The position numbers and the translations under genes are program-made. This document shows, one piece after another, positions 1 to 4,019 of a stretch of DNA of 6,018 nt. The DNA is from Verrucomicrobiota bacterium (lineage in GTDB: Bacteria; Verrucomicrobiota; Kiritimatiellia; CAIQIC01; Lenti-01): assembly GCA_022709625.1 (NCBI GenBank), contig JAKLIL010000121.1:1-6018 (forward strand), in the 5' to 3' direction. The notes under the pieces were generated by a model, which saw nothing but the letters and a program-made list of their open reading frames with translations, searched no databases and was not told the DNA's origin. Each line of letters opens with the position of its first letter. Within the stretch, counting starts at the first letter, position 1.

Positions 1-493
1 GTTCGCCGGGCTGCAGCGCGGAGACGACTTCCAGCGCGACGAACGGGTAGGCGTTGGTCCAACTCAAGCCTTCCGGCGTGGAAATCGTGATGGCGGCGTT
101 TTCCGCGACGACATGGTTGGTGATGGTCAGCGAAGTCAGGCGCAGCTTCTGCACGGTACGGCGCAGGCCGTTCGGGAAGGCCTCGGATTCGATCTTCGCG
201 TCCCGGACGATCACGTCCTTGCCGTTGGCGGGGTCGGAAAACGCCACGGTCGTGCCGTCGCGGTGCAGGGCGGTCAGCGTGACGTCGGCGATTTCGCCGA
301 TGCGGATCCGGTTGGTGGACATCGTCGCGGCGATGGAGAAGTCCTGGCCCGGCGCCAGCGTCGGCGGGGGCGGGGCGGGCTGGGAGCAGCCCGCCAGGGC
401 CGCGCAGGCGAGCGCGGGCGCGGTTTTCCATAGCGTGGAAAAACGGCGAACAAGTTTTCCATGGCGTGGAAAAAACGGCCGGAATTTTTCCAT
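1..493 (-). CDS. lipoprotein of the MoxR/DUF58 operon, 3' end outside window
   Basis: The minus-strand frame entering from the left edge shows a bacterial lipoprotein signal: basic n-region (KLVRRF), hydrophobic stretch (APALACAALAGC) and lipobox LAGC with the modified Cys at residue 36 counted from the ATG at 493. A proline stretch (QPAPPPP) follows, then about 125 residues of soluble, probably beta-rich sequence with no motif I can name. Lipidation would anchor it to a membrane. It follows the DUF58 gene in the same direction and probably belongs to that operon. Genes in this position often encode Bat-type or BatD-like membrane proteins, but that assignment is inference. The start is uncertain. 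ATG 493 is the only in-frame ATG, has no Shine-Dalgarno sequence and lies within a repeat array. An in-frame GTG at 568 overlaps the DUF58 stop as GTGA and would put Cys at residue 61; a second GTG lies at 547. Reading frame and lipobox are secure, function is not. Confidence 0.72.
   Translation of the reverse strand, partial: MEKFRPFFPRHGKLVRRFSTLWKTAPALACAALAGCSQPAPPPPTLAPGQDFSIAATMSTNRIRIGEIADVTLTALHRDGTTVAFSDPANGKDVIVRDAKIESEAFPNGLRRTVQKLRLTSLTITNHVVAENAAITISTPEGLSWTNAYPFVALEVVSALQPGE
366..384 (+). other. canonical G-quadruplex motif
   Basis: The plus strand reads GGGGGCGGGGCGGGCTGGG, four G-tracts of three or more with loops of 1, 1 and 2 bases. The opposite strand encodes the proline stretch just after the lipobox Cys, so the motif may simply be a by-product of CCC/CCG proline codons. 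It lies on the template strand of the lipoprotein gene. Confidence 0.5.
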
Positions 494-535
494 GGCGTGG
501 AAAAACGGCGGAAAAGTTTTCCATGGCGTGGAAAA
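424..535. repeat. four tandem 31-bp palindromic repeats
   Basis: The core TTTTCCATRGCGTGGAAAA begins at 424, 455, 486 and 517, giving an exact 31-bp period. Each core is an inverted repeat with 7-bp arms (TTTTCCA/TGGAAAA) around a 5-base loop. Units are separated by similar 12-bp spacers (ACGGCGGAAAAG-like). Unit 1 has CCATAG where the others have CCATGG. The array spans the 5' end of the lipoprotein gene and the gap after the DUF58 gene. Because 31 is not a multiple of 3, successive units are read in different frames on the minus strand: FSTPWKT (unit 4), FFHAMEK (3), FFPRHGK (2), FSTLWKT (1). No other copy was seen in the window. It looks like a dispersed palindromic element amplified in place; a role as terminator or attenuator is possible but has no proper U-tract support. 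Confidence 0.9.
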
Positions 536-564
536 CTCCCGCGGCACAGGCTGGCGGCGGCGGT

Positions 565-1440
565 TCACCGGCGTTTTTCCCGTTGGCGGAAGAAGCGGAC
601 GAGTTCGCGGCCGTAGGTTTCGCCGGCGTTGAGCTCGATGGCGTCGGAGCGGGCGCGGGCGAGTTGGCGCAGGAGGGCGTCGCGGCGTTCGGTCTGGCGG
701 GCGAGGAGGGCGCGGCGGGTCGGGGCGTGGGAGGTATCGACCACGATGCGCCGGCCGGTCTCGGCATCGGCGAAATCCACGAAGCCGGCGGCCGGCAGCG
801 CGCTTTCGCCCTTGTCGCCGACGACGAGGCTGACGAGGTCGTGGCGGCGGGCAGTGACGCGCAGCAAACGTTCGCAGGGCGGGGCGATGAAGTCGGAAAT
901 CAGGAACGCGACGGACCGGCGGCGGACGACGTGGTTGAGGTAGCGCAGGGCGGGCGCGAGATCGGTCTTGGGCGAAGCGGGCCGGGCGTTGAGGATTTCG
1001 GAGACGACGCGGAGCACGTGGGTGGGCCCCTTGCGCGGCGGAATGTGCTTTTCGACGCGGTCGGAGAACAGGATGACCCCGACGCGGTCGTGGTTCGTAA
1101 TGGCGGAAAACGCCAGCACGGCGGCGACTTCGGCGGCGAGGTCGCGCTTGAGCTGCGCGGTGGAGCCGAAACGGTTGGAAGCCGAGACGTCCACGAGGAG
1201 CATGACGGTGAGCTCGCGCTCCTCGGTGAATTTCTTGACATGGGGCGCGCCGGTGCGGGCGGTGACGTTCCAGTCGATGGAACGGATGTCGTCGCCGGGG
1301 ACGTATTCGCGGACTTCCTGGAACTCCATGCCCTGGCCCTTGAATACGGAATGGTAGCGGCCCGCGAAGACGTCGTTGACCGAACGCCGGGTGCGGATTT
1401 CGATCCGGCGGATTTTCTTCAACGTATCGCGCGGAATCAT
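565..1440 (-). CDS. DUF58 family protein with VWA-like domain
   Basis: This 291-residue protein has the usual length of the single-domain DUF58 family. The diagnostic motif GMEFQEVREYVPGDD begins at residue 37 and runs into IRSIDWNVTAR. A von Willebrand A-like fold follows, with the metal-site motif DVSAS at 84-88, T159/D160 and ISDF at 181-184, so the MIDAS-type residues look intact. The N-terminus (MIPRDTLKKIRRIEIRTRR) matches the family's usual start, which supports ATG 1440 although no Shine-Dalgarno sequence is visible. There is no signal peptide or membrane segment, so it is predicted cytoplasmic. In the family, DUF58 proteins are encoded next to MoxR ATPases and are thought to be their partners in protein maturation or complex assembly. 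Here moxR ends 64 bp upstream and the lipoprotein gene follows. The client is unknown. Confidence 0.95.
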   Translation of the reverse strand: MIPRDTLKKIRRIEIRTRRSVNDVFAGRYHSVFKGQGMEFQEVREYVPGDDIRSIDWNVTARTGAPHVKKFTEERELTVMLLVDVSASNRFGSTAQLKRDLAAEVAAVLAFSAITNHDRVGVILFSDRVEKHIPPRKGPTHVLRVVSEILNARPASPKTDLAPALRYLNHVVRRRSVAFLISDFIAPPCERLLRVTARRHDLVSLVVGDKGESALPAAGFVDFADAETGRRIVVDTSHAPTRRALLARQTERRDALLRQLARARSDAIELNAGETYGRELVRFFRQREKRR

Positions 1441-1453
1441 GGGAAGCCAGTGG

Positions 1454-1481
1454 TCAGAGGTCGGAGTTCAGAGGTCGGAAT
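1454..1481. repeat. 14-bp tandem duplication between moxR and DUF58 gene
   Basis: TCAGAGGTCGGAGT (1454-1467) is followed directly by TCAGAGGTCGGAAT (1468-1481), a 13/14 match. It sits in the 64-bp gap between the moxR stop and the DUF58 start. On the coding strand it occupies the stretch upstream of the DUF58 start codon, where no Shine-Dalgarno sequence is seen. Function unknown; replication slippage is the simplest origin. Confidence 0.75.
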
Positions 1482-1504
1482 GGCGGCAGACCTCCGGTCG
1501 GGGT

Positions 1505-2500
1505 TCAGGGGACGGGGAGTTCGTTCAGGAGGGTGGCGACGATCTTCTCGGCGTTCATCTCCTCGGCTTCGGCCTCGAAGGAGGGGATGACGCGGTGGCG
1601 GAGCACGTCGGGGGCGATGGATTTGACGTCCTGCGGGGTCACGTAGCCGCGGCCCTGCAGGAAGGCGTGGGCGCGGGCGGCAAGCGTCAGGTAGAGCGTC
1701 GCGCGGGGCGACGCGCCGTAGCGGATGTTGTCCTGGAGCGCCTTGAGGTTGTGGGCCAGCGGATCGCGCGTGGCGAACACGATGGAGAGGATGTAGTCCT
1801 TGATCTTGTCGTCCACGTAGATTTCATCGACGATGCGGCGGGCGCGCAGGATTGCGGCGGGTTCGACGACGGGCCGCACGGCATGGTCGACCTGCGTGCG
1901 GGCGTTGGCGTCGAGAATGCGCCGCTCCTCCTCGCGGGTGGGGTATTTCACGACGAGCTTGAGCATGAAGCGGTCGACTTGCGCCTCGGGGAGGGGGTAG
2001 GTGCCTTCCTGCTCGATGGGGTTTTGCGTGGCCAGCACGAGGAACGGCTCGGGCAAGGGGAAGGTTTCCTGGCCGATGGTGACCTGCCGTTCCTGCATGG
2101 CTTCGAGCAAGGCGGACTGCACCTTGGCTGGGGCACGATTGATTTCGTCGGCAAGGATGATGTTGGCGAAGACGGGGCCCTTGCGGGTGCCGAAATCGCC
2201 GGTTTTGGGGTTGTAGACCTGCGTGCCGACGAGATCGGCGGGGAGCAGGTCGGGGGTGAACTGGATGCGCCGGAAGGAAGTGTTGATTGCCGCCGCGAGG
2301 GTTTTGACGGCAAGCGTCTTGGCAAGGCCCGGGACGCCTTCGAGCAGCAGGTGCCCGTTGGCCAGCAGGCCGATCATCAGGCGGTCGAGCAGGTAGCGCT
2401 GGCCGACGATGACCTTTTCCATTTCGGCGCGTAAGGCGGCCACGAAGACGCTCTCCTCCTTGACTTTCTCGTTGATCGCGGTGATTCCGGTGTCACTCAT
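1505..2500 (-). CDS. MoxR family AAA+ ATPase
   Basis: The 331-residue protein matches the MoxR (AAA_3) family over its full length. Walker A is GVPGLAKT at 55-62, Walker B is IILADEIN at 114-121, sensor 1 is LATQNP at 156-161, the arginine-finger region is EAQVDRF at 172-178 and sensor 2 is GASPRA at 262-267. All nucleotide-binding residues look intact. MoxR proteins are cytoplasmic ATP-driven chaperones that assemble or activate specific complexes, often through VWA-domain partners; the DUF58 gene downstream is the likely partner. The start at 2500 is supported by an AGGAG Shine-Dalgarno sequence six bases upstream and by the typical short N-terminal region. The frame stays open upstream but overlaps the sHSP-like gene, so the longer reading is rejected. 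The gene lies 25 bp after the sHSP-like stop. Specific substrate unknown. Confidence 0.96.
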   Translation of the reverse strand: MSDTGITAINEKVKEESVFVAALRAEMEKVIVGQRYLLDRLMIGLLANGHLLLEGVPGLAKTLAVKTLAAAINTSFRRIQFTPDLLPADLVGTQVYNPKTGDFGTRKGPVFANIILADEINRAPAKVQSALLEAMQERQVTIGQETFPLPEPFLVLATQNPIEQEGTYPLPEAQVDRFMLKLVVKYPTREEERRILDANARTQVDHAVRPVVEPAAILRARRIVDEIYVDDKIKDYILSIVFATRDPLAHNLKALQDNIRYGASPRATLYLTLAARAHAFLQGRGYVTPQDVKSIAPDVLRHRVIPSFEAEAEEMNAEKIVATLLNELPVP

Positions 2501-2506
2501 GGGGCT

Positions 2507-2511
2507 CTCCT
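2507..2511 (-). promoter_or_regulatory. ribosome binding site of moxR
   Basis: AGGAG on the minus strand with a 6-base spacer to ATG 2500. It lies in the 25-bp gap after the sHSP-like stop codon and decides the moxR start against the longer open frame. It is the clearest Shine-Dalgarno sequence in the window. Confidence 0.8.
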
Positions 2512-2525
2512 GGGTTGGCCGGGCG

Positions 2526-3215
2526 TCAGGGCTTGCGGGAGGCGGTGGCGTCCGGCGCCGGCTTGGGGATGCGGATGCGGATGCGGTCGGTTTCGTTGGT
2601 GATTTGCACGGCGGCGCCCGGATCGACCGGGCCCGGCAGCAGCACGCGCGAGCTGAAGCTTTGCGAGGACGACGAGTGGGGCGTGCGCATGTTCTGGTGC
2701 GAGGAAACGGTGAGGAACGAGCCGTCGAGGCGCACGTCGAGCGAATTGGGATCGGCGTCGGGCAGGGCCAGGGACACTTCATAGGCGTCGTCCCGGTCGC
2801 GCAGGCTCATGGCCGGAGAGACGGGCAGGGAGGCCCAGAGGTCGTCGCCGCCGAAAAACGAGTCGAAATCGGAGAACGCGCGGTTGGCTTCGGCCATCAT
2901 GCGTTGCATTTCCGCGCGCACGTGGTCGGCGGGATCGTGGAACCGCCACGTGGGCGGCGGCCGGTGGATCACCCGGAAGCGGGGCAGGAACGAAAAAGGT
3001 GACGGGGCATTCGGGTGTGCGGATGGCTCCAAGGAGGGAGGAGTGTCCGGTTGGGTTGCGACCGCAGGTGGGTTGGGGGGTCTGCGGGCGAATGCCCCGT
3101 CAAAGTAGTTTTTGGCCAGCCAGCCAAGGATCACGACCTGCAAGACCAATATCCACCGCAGGAGCCTGTGTTCGCCCGAAGGGGCCGGTGTGGGATTGTT
3201 GGCGTTGTCTGTCAT
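2526..3215 (-). CDS. membrane-anchored small heat-shock (Hsp20-like) protein
   Basis: The 229-residue product begins with a short polar segment, then one hydrophobic helix (about 18-37, RLLRWILVLQVVILGWLAKN), a proline-rich linker (about 42-80), a Met/Phe-rich helical segment (about 97-122) and a C-terminal alpha-crystallin-like domain (about 135-218). Support for the domain comes from DAYEVSLALPDADPNSLDV, GSFLTVSS, SSRVLLPGPVDPGAAV and a final IRIRIPKP, in the usual Hsp20 strand order. The canonical GVL of the last strand is replaced by DRI, so the domain is divergent. Hsp20 proteins are ATP-independent holdases; a fused membrane anchor is uncommon, and the topology is unknown. The start at 3215 was chosen because it directly precedes the anchor; the upstream open frame is intergenic in character. 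No Shine-Dalgarno sequence is seen. Probably the first gene of the moxR operon. Confidence 0.82.
   Translation of the reverse strand: MTDNANNPTPAPSGEHRLLRWILVLQVVILGWLAKNYFDGAFARRPPNPPAVATQPDTPPSLEPSAHPNAPSPFSFLPRFRVIHRPPPTWRFHDPADHVRAEMQRMMAEANRAFSDFDSFFGGDDLWASLPVSPAMSLRDRDDAYEVSLALPDADPNSLDVRLDGSFLTVSSHQNMRTPHSSSSQSFSSRVLLPGPVDPGAAVQITNETDRIRIRIPKPAPDATASRKP
3000..3102. repeat. perfect 14-bp inverted repeat bracketing 75 bp
   Basis: TGACGGGGCATTCG (3000-3013) is the exact reverse complement of CGAATGCCCCGTCA (3089-3102). The 75 bp between them equals 25 codons and lies in the proline-rich linker of the sHSP-like gene. Reversing this segment would keep the frame open without a stop. No target-site duplication is evident and no recombinase gene is present in the window. 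Confidence 0.8.
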
Positions 3216-3369
3216 GGCAAGTCGTATACAGCAGTCCATGTGCCAAGTCGGGATCGTACGGCTGGAACCGCGCGAAATGGGTGCAAATCGGGCGGCAATT
3301 CGTTTCCCGCCAAGGCAGGGCTGAATCGATGTGGCCGACATCATGCGACAATCCGCCCGTCGGACCTGC

Positions 3370-3386
3370 GACAAATTGTCCGGACA
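3370..3386. promoter_or_regulatory. overlapping palindromes, possible operator
   Basis: GACAAATTGTC (3370-3380) is a perfect inverted repeat around a central A and overlaps the perfect palindrome TGTCCGGACA (3377-3386). They end 15 bp before the candidate -35 box of the SIS gene, a plausible place for a dimeric regulator. No regulator family can be named from the sequence. Confidence 0.25.
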
Positions 3387-3400
3387 GGACGGAATCCGGA

Positions 3401-3429
3401 TTGATCAAGCCCGGGCGGTGGGATAGGAT
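3401..3429 (+). promoter_or_regulatory. candidate sigma-70-type promoter of SIS gene
   Basis: TTGATC (3401-3406), a 17-bp spacer and TAGGAT (3424-3429) each match four of six consensus positions. The -10 box would end only 8 bp before ATG 3438, implying a leaderless or nearly leaderless transcript. AGGAT (3425-3429), 8 bases before the ATG, could instead be the Shine-Dalgarno sequence; both readings cannot hold together. Confidence 0.22.
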
Positions 3430-3437
3430 GCGGAGCC

Positions 3438-4019
3438 ATGAAACCACGCCCTTCCGTTTCGTCTTGGCGGCGGCACGTCAAGGACATCGGGGATTTGCTT
3501 GCCGCCATGGTCTGCACGGCGCGCCGGGGGAAAACGCTGTTGGCGGACGCCGGCTTTGCCCGCTGGAAAAAGGCGGCGGAAACCTGCCGCGCGTCGCGGC
3601 GGGCCATTTATCTGATCGGCAACGGCGCGAGCGCGTCCATGGCCAGCCATTTCTCCGCCGATCTGGCCAAGAACGCCCATTTGCATACGGAAGTGTTCTC
3701 CGATCTCTCGCTGGTCACGGCGATCGCCAACGACATGGGCTACGAACATGTTTTCTCGGAGCCGCTTTCCCGCCGGGCCAAACCGGGCGACATGCTGATC
3801 GCGATTTCCAGCTCGGGACGGTCGCCGAACGTGCTGGCGGGAGTGCGGGTCGCCCGTGCGCACAAATTGACGGTGGTGACGCTCTCCGGCATGGATGCGA
3901 AGAACCCGCTGCGCGCGGCGGGCGACCTGAATTTCTACGTGCCGGCCCGGTCCTATGGCTACGCCGAAACCTGCCACTTTTCCATCCTGCACCACTGGAT
4001 GGACATGTTCACGGCGTAG
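3438..4019 (+). CDS. SIS-domain sugar-phosphate isomerase, GmhA-like
   Basis: The 193-residue protein is the length of E. coli GmhA (192 residues), the sedoheptulose-7-phosphate isomerase that opens ADP- and GDP-heptose synthesis. Family signatures are LIGNGASASMASHFSADL at 59-76, TAIANDMGYEHVFS at 94-107, AISSSGRSPNVLAGV at 122-136 and the C-terminal YGYAETCHFSILHH at 163-176. The Ser-rich loops bind the sugar phosphate. By alignment from memory, the GmhA catalytic Glu65 corresponds to Asp75, His180 to His175 and Gln172 to Glu167, so activity is plausible but the exact substrate is open. It is cytoplasmic, with no signal peptide. The start at 3438 has AGGAT eight bases upstream. It is transcribed alone and meets the glycosyltransferase gene tail to tail. 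A DiaA-like regulatory SIS protein is a less likely alternative. Confidence 0.85.
   Translation: MKPRPSVSSWRRHVKDIGDLLAAMVCTARRGKTLLADAGFARWKKAAETCRASRRAIYLIGNGASASMASHFSADLAKNAHLHTEVFSDLSLVTAIANDMGYEHVFSEPLSRRAKPGDMLIAISSSGRSPNVLAGVRVARAHKLTVVTLSGMDAKNPLRAAGDLNFYVPARSYGYAETCHFSILHHWMDMFTA

Larger units (their letters stand above)
3216..3437. other. divergent intergenic region
   Basis: The 222 bp separate the minus-strand sHSP-moxR operon from the plus-strand SIS gene, so they must carry promoters in both directions. Open frames crossing it in several phases have no recognisable content. On the minus side, TATACG lies seven bases before ATG 3215 but has no convincing -35 box at normal distance. 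On the plus side there are two overlapping palindromes and a weak promoter match, listed separately. A TGCGACAA direct repeat occurs at 3344-3351 and 3367-3374. No RNA gene was recognised. Confidence 0.6.

Noticed and set aside
424..535. CRISPR array
   Set aside because: The 31-bp period is made of a 19-bp palindrome plus a similar 12-bp spacer in every unit; spacers are too short and nearly identical, and no cas gene is present.
424..535. Rho-independent terminator after the DUF58 gene
   Set aside because: The stems are AT-rich at the base with only 7 bp and no separate U-tract, and the lipoprotein frame reads through the array.
54..1590. Long plus-strand open frames (54-632, 113-433, 466-1590, 629-943, 968-1357) opposite the lipoprotein and DUF58 genes
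   Set aside because: They lie antisense to genes with clear family motifs, have low-complexity Gly/Ala/Arg-rich translations and are expected by-products of high GC content.
2501..2782. Extension of moxR upstream to 2782 (425 residues)
   Set aside because: The added 94 residues are Pro/Arg/Ser-rich, overlap the sHSP-like gene in another frame, and the start at 2500 has a good Shine-Dalgarno sequence.
3069..3088. Second G-quadruplex (GGGTTGGGGGG..GGG)
   Set aside because: It has only three well-separated G-tracts unless a long loop is allowed; too weak to list.
1376..3108. Plus-strand open frames opposite moxR and the sHSP-like gene
   Set aside because: No motif, skewed composition, and the opposite strand carries intact AAA+ signatures.
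3290..3313. GGCGG...CCGCC hairpin in the divergent region
   Set aside because: A 5-bp stem with an 11-base loop is expected by chance at this GC content.
3216..3374. Extension of the sHSP-like gene upstream to 3374
   Set aside because: The added 53 residues show no signal or domain, and the segment lies in the divergent promoter region; ATG 3215 directly precedes the membrane anchor.
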